From an uncultured Sphingomonas sp. (GTDB lineage: Bacteria; Pseudomonadota; Alphaproteobacteria; Sphingomonadales; Sphingomonadaceae), in assembly GCF_913062585.1 (NCBI RefSeq), contig NZ_CAJXWX010000013.1, positions 38,408-102,407 of the forward strand: a stretch of DNA of 64,000 nt. The letters run 5' to 3'. A model generated the notes under the pieces. That model saw only the letters and a list, made by a program, of their open reading frames with translations, searched no databases and was not told the origin of the DNA. Positions 17,618-27,772 of this stretch are shown piece after piece (positions within the stretch are counted from its first letter, which is position 1; each line of letters begins with the position of its first letter). The position numbers were made by a program, and so were the translations under genes.

Positions 17618-18579
17618 GTATGCTCCTGTGCGAAGGCCGCGGCTGCACCGAACAGGCCGGGCTGGGGATGGGTGATGAGCTTGACGGGGATTTTCGCCAT
17701 CAGCGACTGAAAGCGTCCCTTGGCCATGAAGCGCTGGTCGAAGCCTGAGCGAAGCAGCTTGTCCTTGATACGATAGCCCAGGCCGCCCGCGATCACCACG
17801 GTCTTGGCGCCTTGCGCCAGCGCGAAGTCGCCTGCAACGGCACCAAGCGCGAGGCAGAACCGGTCAAGCGCGGCGAGTGCGATCGAGTCGGTGCCTTCCA
17901 GCGCCTCGGTCCAGATTTCGCGATCGTCGCGGCTGGGCACCGCGCGGCCTTCGAGCGAGGCGAGCGTCTCATAGATCGCGATGATGCCTGGCCCCGAACA
18001 GATGCGCTCGCACGACACGCGGGTGAAGGTACGGCGCAGCCGCTTGAGGATGGCATCCTCGATCCCGTCGAGCGGAGCATAGTCCATATGCCCGCCCTCG
18101 GTTTCGATCACATGGTAACGCTGCGGCGTCATCAGCACCTGTGCGACGCCCAGGCCCGTGCCGGGGCCGCAGACGGTGACAACGCCCTGTTCGGGTATTG
18201 GCTCTTCCGGGCCGCAGATATGGAGGAAATCCTCCTCGGGTACCTGCGCGACGGCGTGGCCGATCGCACCGAAATCGTTGATGACGGTATAGGTGTCCGC
18301 GCCCAGTCGCTCGGGGATCAGCGAGGGGCGGATGACCCAGGGATTGTTGGTCATGCGGATCACGTCGCTGGTGATCGGCGAGGCGATGGCCAGCGACGCC
18401 GCGTTGGGAAGTGGGCGTCCGACATGCGCGGCGAAGGCCTGCCACGCGGTCTGAAGCGAGGCGTGCTCGGCGGTCTTCTGCGTGCAGGGCTCGCCCAGTT
18501 TGACGACGCGTCCATTCTCGACCTCGGCGAGCGCGAAGCGTGCGTGGGTGCCCCCGATATCGGCAGCGACGATTTCCAT
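17614..18579 (-). CDS. glk: glucokinase (bacterial Glk type)
   Basis: Phosphorylates glucose for entry into the Entner-Doudoroff pathway. 321 aa, of the E. coli Glk group rather than ROK: DIGGTHARFAL at the N-terminus, NDFGAIGHAV, GPGTGLGVA, and ETEGGHMDYAP. The start codon ATG lies 21 nt after edd, and the stop overlaps eda by 4 nt. Confidence 0.96.
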   Translation of the reverse strand: MEIVAADIGGTHARFALAEVENGRVVKLGEPCTQKTAEHASLQTAWQAFAAHVGRPLPNAASLAIASPITSDVIRMTNNPWVIRPSLIPERLGADTYTVINDFGAIGHAVAQVPEEDFLHICGPEEPIPEQGVVTVCGPGTGLGVAQVLMTPQRYHVIETEGGHMDYAPLDGIEDAILKRLRRTFTRVSCERICSGPGIIAIYETLASLEGRAVPSRDDREIWTEALEGTDSIALAALDRFCLALGAVAGDFALAQGAKTVVIAGGLGYRIKDKLLRSGFDQRFMAKGRFQSLMAKIPVKLITHPQPGLFGAAAAFAQEHT

Positions 18580-18600
18580 GATACCCTCCCCCTTGACTCT

Positions 18601-20414
<1,814 letters not shown>

Positions 20415-20418
<4 letters not shown>

Positions 20419-21125
20419 TGCTCGCTCCAGTGGATATCGATCGGCAGTTCGACTTCGGCCAGCACGCGGCCGATCGGATAGGGCGAGGATGCGCCTTCCT
20501 TGATCGCATCCTCAAGGACCTTCTTCTTCGCAGGCCCCGAAATCGCGATCATGATCGAGCGGGCCGAGACGATCCCGGCACGGCTCAGCGTCACGCGCGC
20601 CACAGGCGCCTCGGGCGGCAGCGGGTCGGGCATCAGGCCCAGCGCGCGGCGCTCCTTGGGGCCGTTGAGCGCCTCGTCATAATCGGGGCCGGGGAAGATC
20701 GAGGCGGTATGCCCGTCGCCGCCCATGCCCAGCAGGACCAGGTCGAGCGGCCAGTGCAGTTCCTGCATCAGCGCGTCGGCCGAGCGCCCTGCCGCCTTAT
20801 AGTCGGCGGTCGCCTGCGGCACGATCGGCATCACCCGCGCGCCCTTGGGCAGGAAGATCTTGCCGATCATCGTCACGTTGGACAGCGGATCGCCCAGCGG
20901 CACGATACGCTCGTCGGCGGGCACGATCGTCACCCGCTTCCAGTCCAGCTTGGCCTTGGCCAGCTTCTCATAGACCGGGATCGGCGTCTTGCCGCCCGAC
21001 AGCGCGATCACCGCCGCGCCGCGTGCCTCAATCGCGCTTTCGATGATGAACTGGATGTCGCCCGCGAGCGCGTCGGCCATTTCGGTGGTGTCTTCATAAT
21101 CCCACCATTCGATTTCGTCGGTCAT
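20415..21125 (-). CDS. pgl: 6-phosphogluconolactonase
   Basis: Hydrolyses 6-phosphogluconolactone made by Zwf. 236 aa from ATG 21125, chosen for the AGGA Shine-Dalgarno 6 nt upstream. A longer frame to 21209 adds non-family residues. Signature stretches are ALSGGKTPIPVYEKLA, PADERIVPLGDPLSNVTMI and LGMGGDGHTASIFPG. Between zwf and edd. Confidence 0.95.
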
Positions 21126-21226
21126 GTCATCCTGTCCTAGAATATCCGGGCGCAAGGGCGGCCCACGCTCGGGGCGGGCCACGCTTGCGTCGGTGTCGTT
21201 CGCCTTCACGGTGGAAGGCGAGGCAA

Positions 21227-22690
21227 TTAGTCGTCCTGCCAGTGCACGCCGTCCCGCTCGGTCAGCGCGATGGCGGAGGAGGGGCCCCAGCTGCCGCTGG
21301 GATAGGATTTGGGCTTCACGTCATTGGCGTCCCAACCGGCGCGGATGGCGTCGACCCAGGTCCATTGCGCCTCCACCTCGTCGCGGCGCACGAACAGCGT
21401 CTGGTCGCCCTCGATCAGGTCGAGCAGCAGCCGCTCATAGGCGATGCGGCGACGGGTGCCCGCGAACTCGGCATCCAACGACAGGTTCAGCGGCACCTCG
21501 CGCAGGCGGATGCCGTCGCGGTCGAGGCCCGGCTCCTTCGCCATCACGAGCAGCTGGATATATTCCTCGGGCTGCAGGCGGATGACCAGCGTGTTGGGCT
21601 GGAGGAGCCCGCCGCGCCCCGCGAACATCGAGTGCGGCACGGGCTTGAACTGGATGGCGATCTCGGACCGACGCGCCGCCATGCGCTTGCCGGTGCGCAG
21701 GTAGAAGGGCACGCCCTGCCAGCGCCAATTGTCGACATGCGCCTTGATCGCGACGAAGGTCTCGGTCTTGGACGGCTTGCCCAGTTCATCGGCATAGGAG
21801 CCGACGATCTTGCCGCCGACCGCACCGTCCGCATATTGGCCGGTGACGGTGTTGTTGGGCACGTCCTCCGGCGACATCAGGCGCAGCGAGCGGAAGACCT
21901 TGGCCTTTTCGTCGCGGATCGAATTGCCGTCATAGCGCGCGGGCGGCTCCATCGCGACGAGGGCGAGCAGCTGCAGGATATGGTTCTGCACCATGTCGCG
22001 CAGCGCACCGGCGCCTTCGTAATAGCCCGCGCGATCCTCCAGCCCGACCGTCTCGGCAATGGTGATCTGGATATTGTCGATGCCGTTCGCGTTCCAGATC
22101 GGCTCGAAGAAGAAATTGCCGAAGCGCAGCGCCAGGATGTTCTGGACGGTTTCCTTGCCCAGATAATGGTCGATGCGGAAGGTCCGCTCCTCGGGGAAGC
22201 CGAACGCGACCGCGTCGTTGATCTCCTTGGACGAGGCCAGGTCGTAGCCGAGCGGCTTTTCCAGGCCGATCCGTACCGTCTCGCCCGCCAGGCCGACCGA
22301 TTCGAGCCCCTTGATGGTCGATTCGAACAGGCTGGGCGCGGTCGACAGATAGATGGCCAGGCCGTTCGACACGTCGCCGACCTTCTCCGCCAGCGCGGGA
22401 AAGCCGTCCGTCGAGGATGCGTCCAGCGACTGGTATTGCAATCGATTTAAGAAGCCGGCAATTTTTTCGCCATCCTTCCGGTCATCGGGCAGGAAGGTGT
22501 CGAGCGCCTTGGCCGCGAAATCCCGGAAGCTGGCATCGTCATAATCGGACCGCGCGGTCCCGGTGATCGTCAGGCCATCGGGCAGCAGCCCGTCCGAGTG
22601 AAGGTTGAACAGCGACGGAAGCAGCATTCGCTGCGACAAATCGCCGGTCGCGCCGAACAGCAGCACTTTGCCAACGGGATTGCGCGTCAT
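21227..22690 (-). CDS. zwf: glucose-6-phosphate 1-dehydrogenase
   Basis: Entry enzyme of the oxidative Entner-Doudoroff/pentose phosphate route. 487 aa with FGATGDLSQRMLLPSL (nucleotide-binding G-x-x-G-D-L), the active-site motif RIDHYLGKETVQN, and GLEKPLGYD. AAGGAGA Shine-Dalgarno lies between the argC stop and this ATG, only 9 nt apart, so it is likely co-transcribed with argC. Confidence 0.97.
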   Translation of the reverse strand: MTRNPVGKVLLFGATGDLSQRMLLPSLFNLHSDGLLPDGLTITGTARSDYDDASFRDFAAKALDTFLPDDRKDGEKIAGFLNRLQYQSLDASSTDGFPALAEKVGDVSNGLAIYLSTAPSLFESTIKGLESVGLAGETVRIGLEKPLGYDLASSKEINDAVAFGFPEERTFRIDHYLGKETVQNILALRFGNFFFEPIWNANGIDNIQITIAETVGLEDRAGYYEGAGALRDMVQNHILQLLALVAMEPPARYDGNSIRDEKAKVFRSLRLMSPEDVPNNTVTGQYADGAVGGKIVGSYADELGKPSKTETFVAIKAHVDNWRWQGVPFYLRTGKRMAARRSEIAIQFKPVPHSMFAGRGGLLQPNTLVIRLQPEEYIQLLVMAKEPGLDRDGIRLREVPLNLSLDAEFAGTRRRIAYERLLLDLIEGDQTLFVRRDEVEAQWTWVDAIRAGWDANDVKPKSYPSGSWGPSSAIALTERDGVHWQDD

Positions 22691-22699
22691 GACGTCTCC

Positions 22700-23626
22700 T
22701 TAGAGCACGAGGCCTGCGGTCGGATCGAGTCCGGCCATGATGTTCAAATTCTGGACCGCCGCACCCCCGGCACCCTTGCCCAGATTGTCGAGCGTGGCGA
22801 TCAGTCTCACCTGACCCGTGGCCGGATTGCCGCACACACGCAAGGTCATCCGGTCGGTTCCGGCATTTTCCTCGATATTCACCGCCGCGACATCGCCGGC
22901 GCCGAAGGTCACGATCCGGCTGCCCGCATAGGCCTCGGCCAGCGTGTCGGCGACGCGGTCGAGCGTCGGCGCGCCGGGCAGGGCATAGAGGGGCAGGGGC
23001 ACCTCGACGACCATGCCGCGATAGGTATCGACCACCGACGGGGCGAAGATGGGCGCATGGCTCAGGCCGGAATGTCGCTTCATCTCCGGCGCATGTTTGT
23101 GCGCCAGGCTCAGGCCATAGGGGCGGAAGGCCCGCTCGGTCGCCGTTTCATATTCGGCGATCATCGCCTTGCCGCCACCCGAATAGCCCGACGCGGCGTT
23201 GACCGTCACCGGCCAGTCGGCGGGGATGATACCGGCGCGCACCAGCGGGCGGACCAGCGCCAGGAAGCCGGTCGGATAGCAGCCGGGATTGGAGACGAAA
23301 CGTGCGGCCGCGATGCGGTCCTGTTGGTCCGGTTCCAGCTCGGCAAAGCCATAGACCCAGCCTTGGGCGGTCCGGTGCGCGGTCGATGCGTCGACCACCC
23401 GCGTCCGGTCGTTGGCGATCAGCGAGACCGCTTCGCGCGCCGCATCGTCGGGCAGGCAAAGGATCACGAAGTCGGCGTCGTTGATCGCCTCGCGCCGGGC
23501 CGTCGCATCCTTGCGGCGATCATCGGGCAGGGTCAGGATCGCCAGGTCCGGGCGACCGGCGAGCCGGTCCGCGATCTCCAGGCCTGTAGTCCCGGCGCCG
23601 CCGTCGATGAACACCGTCTTGGTCAC
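22700..23626 (-). CDS. argC: N-acetyl-gamma-glutamyl-phosphate reductase (type 2)
   Basis: Arginine biosynthesis: NADPH-dependent reduction of N-acetylglutamyl phosphate. 308 aa, the short type-2 form: DGGAGTTGLEIADRL at the N-terminus and the catalytic Cys in FVSNPGCYPTGFLALV. GTG start at 23626, inside a GTGA overlap with the upstream SH3 gene. Directly followed by zwf. Confidence 0.95.
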   Translation of the reverse strand: MTKTVFIDGGAGTTGLEIADRLAGRPDLAILTLPDDRRKDATARREAINDADFVILCLPDDAAREAVSLIANDRTRVVDASTAHRTAQGWVYGFAELEPDQQDRIAAARFVSNPGCYPTGFLALVRPLVRAGIIPADWPVTVNAASGYSGGGKAMIAEYETATERAFRPYGLSLAHKHAPEMKRHSGLSHAPIFAPSVVDTYRGMVVEVPLPLYALPGAPTLDRVADTLAEAYAGSRIVTFGAGDVAAVNIEENAGTDRMTLRVCGNPATGQVRLIATLDNLGKGAGGAAVQNLNIMAGLDPTAGLVL

Positions 23627-23997
23627 TGCACCCGCTCCAGCAAATCCGCATCACAATAGCCGACCAGCCCAAGCTGCGGCGCAATGCCCCAGGCATGACC
23701 ACCCGCCAACTCAAGGACCTCGAACGTCTCGCCGCGGGTCAGTTCGGCGAGCACCGGGGTGCCAGCCGCCCTGCCTTCGCGCAAGGTCACGGGCGCGTTG
23801 GTCCTATAGGGTAGAGGCGCGGCATAATGCGGGGCGAATACGTATGCGGCCAGCCGAACATCGGCCAGATCGGGCCGGACCGCATGGGTGCGCGGGTCAA
23901 GGCTGACGGTGCGCCCCTGCAGGGCGAAACTCTTACGCGTTGGCTCGCTGGAGGCCGGGGGCGTCGCCGGCGCCGATGAAATGTCCGAATTCTTCAA
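23623..23997 (-). CDS. SH3-domain protein, apparently lone N-terminal part of a C40 peptidase family
   Basis: The stretch LDPRTHAVRPDLADVRLAAYVFAPHYAAPLPYR, followed by a bacterial SH3-like domain (VLAELTRGETFEVLELAGGHAWG ... GLVGYCDADLL), matches the N-terminal region of sphingomonad NlpC/P60 (C40) peptidases as I remember them. The NlpC/P60 domain with its Cys-His pair is missing because the frame stops at argC. The start is unclear: a TTG at 23997 behind AAGGGG, or an ATG at 24054. Both overlap marR. Possibly a decayed peptidase gene; could still make a wall-binding domain. Confidence 0.6.
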   Translation of the reverse strand: MKNSDISSAPATPPASSEPTRKSFALQGRTVSLDPRTHAVRPDLADVRLAAYVFAPHYAAPLPYRTNAPVTLREGRAAGTPVLAELTRGETFEVLELAGGHAWGIAPQLGLVGYCDADLLERVQ

Positions 23998-24346
23998 GAA
24001 AGTCCGCCCCTTCAGGTGTCCTGGCGACAAAGATGTTCCGCTTGTCGCTATCATCGCGTTGACGGCGCAGATAGCCCAGCGTTCCTAGTCTATTCAAGGC
24101 GCGGGTGACGACAGGTTTCGAGACGTTCAATGCGCGCGCCAAACCGCGCACCGTATGCGGCCCGGGACGCAGGTAAACGACGAGCAGCAACGCCATCTGT
24201 CGATTGGTCAGATCGGGCTCGCCCGACCGGACATAATCGACAAGGGCGCTCATCCAGGCGAACAGCGACTGCGGGTCGTGTGGATTGGACACGATGGCGA
24301 TTCCAATGGCTGTGCCGGGCTTTGCCGGGCGTTGTTTCGAGGTCAT
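23933..24346 (-). CDS. MarR-family winged-helix regulator
   Basis: 137 aa, from ATG 24346 behind AAAGGG. Winged-helix region: LTNRQMALLLVVYLRPGPHTVRGLARALNVSKPVVTRALNRLGTLGYLRRQRDDSDKRNIFVARTPEG, covering the recognition helix and the wing with the D-x-x-D-K-R motif. First gene of the run leading into argC and the Entner-Doudoroff genes. It may regulate them or only itself; no operator was identified. Confidence 0.88.
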   Translation of the reverse strand: MTSKQRPAKPGTAIGIAIVSNPHDPQSLFAWMSALVDYVRSGEPDLTNRQMALLLVVYLRPGPHTVRGLARALNVSKPVVTRALNRLGTLGYLRRQRDDSDKRNIFVARTPEGADFLEEFGHFIGAGDAPGLQRANA

Positions 24347-24388
24347 AACGCCCTTTAACCGTGGTGGTTTCCACGGATGTTCCTCCAA

Positions 24389-24523
24389 ATTCCTCCCCAA
24401 GCTCGCTTGGGGAGGGGGACCGCGCTCGGAGAGCGTGGTGGAGGGGCGAGACGGACCGGCCATGCCCCTCCACCACGCCCTGGCGGGCGCGGTTCCCCTC
24501 CCCATCATGCGATGGGGAGGAAT
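24389..24523. repeat. palindromic intergenic element, family B copy 2
   Basis: 135 bp bounded by ATTCCTCCCC and GGGGAGGAAT, with the hairpin CCCCAAGC..GCTTGGGG and an inverted GTGGTGGAGGGGC / GCCCCTCCACCAC pair. Fills the space between marR and secG; no gene inside. Confidence 0.88.
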
Positions 24524-24612
24524 GAGAGCAGTTGGCCAAATGGTTGATCCTGCCGCCATGCTCGCCTATGTGCGCGCTTTCGCACACCCTCCATCGGGAT
24601 CACACGCGCCTC

Positions 24613-24987
24613 ATGTTCGCATTCCTGCTCGTCATCCACGCCATCATCGCCGCGACCCTGGTCACGGTGATTCTCATGCAGCGGTCGGAAGGCGGCGGTC
24701 TGGGCACGGGGGGCAGCCCGGCGGGGTTGATGTCGGCGCGCGGCGCGGCGGATTTTCTCAGCCGTGCGACCGCCGTGCTGGCGACGCTGTTCATCGGCTT
24801 TTCGATCGTCCTGGCGGTGATGGCCGCGACGCGCGGTGCCCCCGCCATCGATACCTCGCTGGCCCGGACCCCCGCGACTCAGGCGCCGGTCACCCAGCCC
24901 GTGCCCGCGACCGCGCCGTCGGGCAATGCGGCGGCCCCGGCCGCCACGAGCCCGGCCGACAATTCGGCGGTTCCGCTCGCCCGCTAA
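24613..24987 (+). CDS. secG: preprotein translocase subunit SecG
   Basis: Accessory subunit of the SecYEG channel. Two membrane helices (about residues 2-20 and 52-75) flank the conserved loop MQRSEGGGLGTGGSPAGLMSARGAADFLSRAT. The start MFAFLLVIHAI at 24613 fits the family; the frame upstream to 24532 does not. The C-terminal 45 residues are an Ala/Pro/Thr-rich tail. Precedes pyrG. Confidence 0.94.
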   Translation: MFAFLLVIHAIIAATLVTVILMQRSEGGGLGTGGSPAGLMSARGAADFLSRATAVLATLFIGFSIVLAVMAATRGAPAIDTSLARTPATQAPVTQPVPATAPSGNAAAPAATSPADNSAVPLAR

Positions 24988-25093
24988 ACCGGGCTTTCCC
25001 CGCAGCTTAGGCCAACGCGCCGCCGCAAATCGTCGGCGGCGCGCATCTTTGCTGTTGTCGTATCCACCCCATCCAAGCTAGGCGATTCTCCCC

Positions 25094-26743
25094 ATGGCGC
25101 GGTATATCTTCATCACCGGCGGCGTGGTTTCGTCGCTCGGCAAAGGCCTCATGGCGGCCTCTCTTGCAGCTCTCTTGCAGGCGCGCGGCTACAGCGTGCG
25201 CATCCGCAAGTTCGATCCCTATCTCAACGTCGATCCGGGCACGATGAGCCCGTATCAGCATGGCGAAGTCTATGTGACCGACGACGGGGCCGAAACCGAC
25301 CTCGACCTTGGTCACTATGAACGGTTCACCGGCGTGTCCTCGCGCCAATCGGACAACGTCACCTCGGGCCGGATCTACAAGACGATCATCGAGCGCGAGC
25401 GGCGCGGCGACTATCTGGGCGCGACCGTCCAAGTGATCCCGCACGTCACCGACGCGATCAAGGCGTTCGCCAAGGCCGATACGCTCGACGAGAATGGCGA
25501 AGAGATCGACTTCATCCTTTGTGAGATCGGCGGCACCGTTGGCGATATCGAGTCGCTGCCCTTCATCGAGGCCATCCGCCAGCTGAAGAACGAGCTGGGC
25601 CGCGGCAAGTCGATCAGCATCCACGTCACGCTGGTGCCGTATATCGCGGCGGCGGGCGAGCTGAAGACCAAGCCGACCCAGCATTCGGTGCGAGAGATCG
25701 CTGCGCTTGGCGTCGCGCCCGACGTGTTGGTCTGCCGCTGCGAGCATCCGCTGCCCGCCTCGGACCGCGCCAAGATCGGCCTGTTCTGCAACGTGCCGCC
25801 CTCGGCCGTCATCCCGGCGCTGGACGCCAAGAGCATCTATGCGGTGCCGCTGCAATATCATGCCGAGGGTCTCGATTCGGAGGTGCTGCGCGCATTCGGC
25901 ATCGAGCCAGAGGGCGCGCCGGACCTGTCGCGCTGGACCGATATCGTCGATCGCCTGGTCAATCCCGAAGGCGAAGTGACGATCGGCGTGGTCGGCAAAT
26001 ATGTCGGCCTGCAGGACGCCTATAAGTCGCTCAACGAAGCGCTGGTGCATGGTGGCATCGCCAACAAGGTGAAGGTCCATATCCGCTGGATCGACGCCGA
26101 GTTGTTCGAGGGCGACGAGAGCGAAATCGCGCAGCAACTCGAACCCTGCCACGCCATCCTGGTCCCCGGCGCGTTCGGCGAGCGTGGTGCGCAGGGCAAG
26201 ATCGAAGCGGTCCGCTTCGCCCGCGAACGGCGGGTGCCCTATTTCGGCATTTGCTTCGGGATGCAGATGGCGTGCGTCGAAGGCGCGCGGAACCTGGCGG
26301 GCATCGCGGACGCCTCCTCGACCGAGTTCGGCCCGACCTCCGAGCCGATCGTCGGCCTCATCACCGAGTGGATGGGCCGCGACGGTCTCGAGAAGCGCGA
26401 GGCGAGCGGCGACATGGGCGGCACGATGCGGCTGGGCGCCTATGACGCCAAGCTGGCGGGCAACAGCGTCGTCGCGTCGATCTATGGCGGCGAGGATATT
26501 TCCGAGCGCCACCGCCACCGTTACGAGGTGAACACCACCTATAAGGACGCGCTCGAAAAGGGCGGCCTGGTGTTTAGCGGCATGTCGCCCGACGGTACGC
26601 TGCCCGAGATCGTCGAGCGGCCCGACCATCCTTGGTTCGTCGGCGTACAGTTCCACCCGGAGCTGAAGTCCAAGCCCTTCGACCCGCACCCGCTCTTCGC
26701 CAGCTTCGTCGAAGCGGCGGTGAAGCAGAGCCGGTTGGTGTGA
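25094..26743 (+). CDS. pyrG: CTP synthase
   Basis: Makes CTP from UTP with glutamine as nitrogen donor. Synthetase domain: [19 protein letters not shown]-loop, [26 protein letters not shown]. Class I amidotransferase domain: [17 protein letters not shown] with the nucleophile Cys, and the C-terminal [11 protein letters not shown] with the catalytic His and Glu. 549 aa. Ends in a strong terminator. Confidence 0.98.
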   Translation: MARYIFITGGVVSSLGKGLMAASLAALLQARGYSVRIRKFDPYLNVDPGTMSPYQHGEVYVTDDGAETDLDLGHYERFTGVSSRQSDNVTSGRIYKTIIERERRGDYLGATVQVIPHVTDAIKAFAKADTLDENGEEIDFILCEIGGTVGDIESLPFIEAIRQLKNELGRGKSISIHVTLVPYIAAAGELKTKPTQHSVREIAALGVAPDVLVCRCEHPLPASDRAKIGLFCNVPPSAVIPALDAKSIYAVPLQYHAEGLDSEVLRAFGIEPEGAPDLSRWTDIVDRLVNPEGEVTIGVVGKYVGLQDAYKSLNEALVHGGIANKVKVHIRWIDAELFEGDESEIAQQLEPCHAILVPGAFGERGAQGKIEAVRFARERRVPYFGICFGMQMACVEGARNLAGIADASSTEFGPTSEPIVGLITEWMGRDGLEKREASGDMGGTMRLGAYDAKLAGNSVVASIYGGEDISERHRHRYEVNTTYKDALEKGGLVFSGMSPDGTLPEIVERPDHPWFVGVQFHPELKSKPFDPHPLFASFVEAAVKQSRLV

Positions 26744-26750
26744 TCTCGGA

Positions 26751-26788
26751 ACCCGGCCTCCAGACTATGGAGGCCGGGTTTCTTTTTG
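26751..26788 (+). terminator. intrinsic terminator after pyrG
   Basis: Eleven-base perfect stem ACCCGGCCTCC / GGAGGCCGGGT, 7-nt loop AGACTAT, followed by TTCTTTTT. Confidence 0.9.
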
Positions 26789-26813
26789 GCGGGGCGTGAA
26801 CGGGGGCAAATTG

Positions 26814-26946
26814 ATTCCTCCCTGAGCTTCGCTCGGGGAGGGGGACCGCGCCCGAAGGGCGTGGTGGAGGGGCATGGCCGGTCCGTCATCGCCCCTCCAC
26901 CATCGCTGGCGCGATGGTCCCCCTCCCCAAGCAAGCTTGGGGAGGA
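26814..26946. repeat. palindromic intergenic element, family B copy 3
   Basis: About 133 bp, from ATTCCTCCCTGAGC to GCTTGGGGAGGAG, closely parallel to copy 2, including GGGCGTGGTGGAGGGGC and GCCCCTCCACCAT blocks. Together with the two terminators it makes up the 305-bp gap between pyrG and hsp20; no gene is present. Confidence 0.88.
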
Positions 26947-26976
26947 GCAGGGCTTGCTCCGTGCGCTCGACCCTAA

Positions 26977-27012
26977 GACAAAAGGCGCCCGGACCCGTCG
27001 GCCCGGACGCCC
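26977..27012 (-). terminator. intrinsic terminator after hsp20
   Basis: On the minus strand: stem GGCGTCCGG / CCGGGCGCC (one G-U pair), followed by TTTTGTCTT. A second perfect 8-base hairpin (GACGTCTT / AAGACGTC) lies between it and the hsp20 stop at about 27015-27040. Confidence 0.75.
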
Positions 27013-27048
27013 CGCGACGTCTTCAGGGAGGGAAAGACGTCGAGTCGT

Positions 27049-27528
27049 TTACGCCGCCTTGGCCTCGTCGGCCTTGTCGTCGGCGTGATGTTCCACCGCG
27101 GCGAGCGGCTGGCCCGTCTTGATCGCGATCGTCTTGGGCTTCATCGCCTCGGGCACCTCGCGAACGAGGTCGATGACGAGCAGGCCGTCGTTCAGGCGCG
27201 CATCCTCGACGAACACGAAGTCTGCCAGTTCGAAGCGCCGCTCGAACGAGCGATTGGCGATGCCGACATGCAGGAAGTTGGGCGAGCCCGCCTTGTCATC
27301 CTTCTTGCCGGTGACGAGCAGCATGTTCTGCTGCGCGGTGATCTCGATCTCGTCGCGGCTGAAGCCCGCCACCGCCAGGGTGATGCGATAACGGTCGTCG
27401 GCCAGACGCTCGAGGTTGAAGGGGGGATAATTCTCCGCCGAATGAGCCCGCGAATTGGCCTCCAGCAGATCGAACAGCCGGTCAAAGCCGATAGTCGAGC
27501 GGCGATACGGAGTCAGATCGATACGCAT
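27049..27528 (-). CDS. small heat-shock protein Hsp20 (IbpA-like)
   Basis: ATP-independent holdase. 159 aa from ATG 27528 (MRIDLTPYRRSTIGFDRLFDLLE), chosen for a GGAGG Shine-Dalgarno 7 nt upstream. The frame extends to 27687 but would translate the structured leader. The alpha-crystallin domain covers about residues 35-130 (ADDRYRITLAVAGFSRDEIEI, ANRSFERRFELADFV, DGLLVIDLVREVPE). The leader and promoter features indicate control by RpoH and by an RNA thermometer. Confidence 0.95.
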   Translation of the reverse strand: MRIDLTPYRRSTIGFDRLFDLLEANSRAHSAENYPPFNLERLADDRYRITLAVAGFSRDEIEITAQQNMLLVTGKKDDKAGSPNFLHVGIANRSFERRFELADFVFVEDARLNDGLLVIDLVREVPEAMKPKTIAIKTGQPLAAVEHHADDKADEAKAA

Positions 27529-27630
27529 GTCAAAACCTCCATCAGAAGCGAATTGAAACGGGATCGGTCGGATCGCCCCGGCGCGGGGTGGTCCGACCCA
27601 TCCGTGCGGCCCGTCATCGGCACCGCACGC
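27529..27630 (-). promoter_or_regulatory. ROSE-like RNA thermometer in hsp20 leader
   Basis: On the minus strand the leader has three successive hairpins: CGTGCGG / CCGCACG, then GGTCGGA / TCCGACC with an inner CCCC-GGGG, then the start-proximal one. In the last, TCGCTTCT (matching the UYGCU box of ROSE elements) can pair with GGAGGT, which contains the Shine-Dalgarno, using G-U pairs. This is the expected design of a heat-melting translational switch on alphaproteobacterial sHSP genes. Confidence 0.65.
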
Positions 27631-27636
27631 GAACCC

Positions 27637-27664
27637 ATATGGTTCTATAAAAATCGCCTTCAAG
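27637..27664 (-). promoter_or_regulatory. RpoH-like heat-shock promoter of hsp20
   Basis: Minus strand CTTGAA (27664-27659), 16-nt spacer, CCATAT (27642-27637). It resembles the alphaproteobacterial sigma-32 pattern CTTG-x-A ... CCATAT and would start transcription just upstream of the thermometer leader. Confidence 0.55.
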
Positions 27665-27772
27665 AGCCTCTGTGGATCGAAAAGCAAAACTTCGGATGGC
27701 CAAAGCCATGTGGGCTTGAATGCCCACTAAAACGATGTGTGAATGGGAGATGAAACCAAAAGGGGAGCTTCC

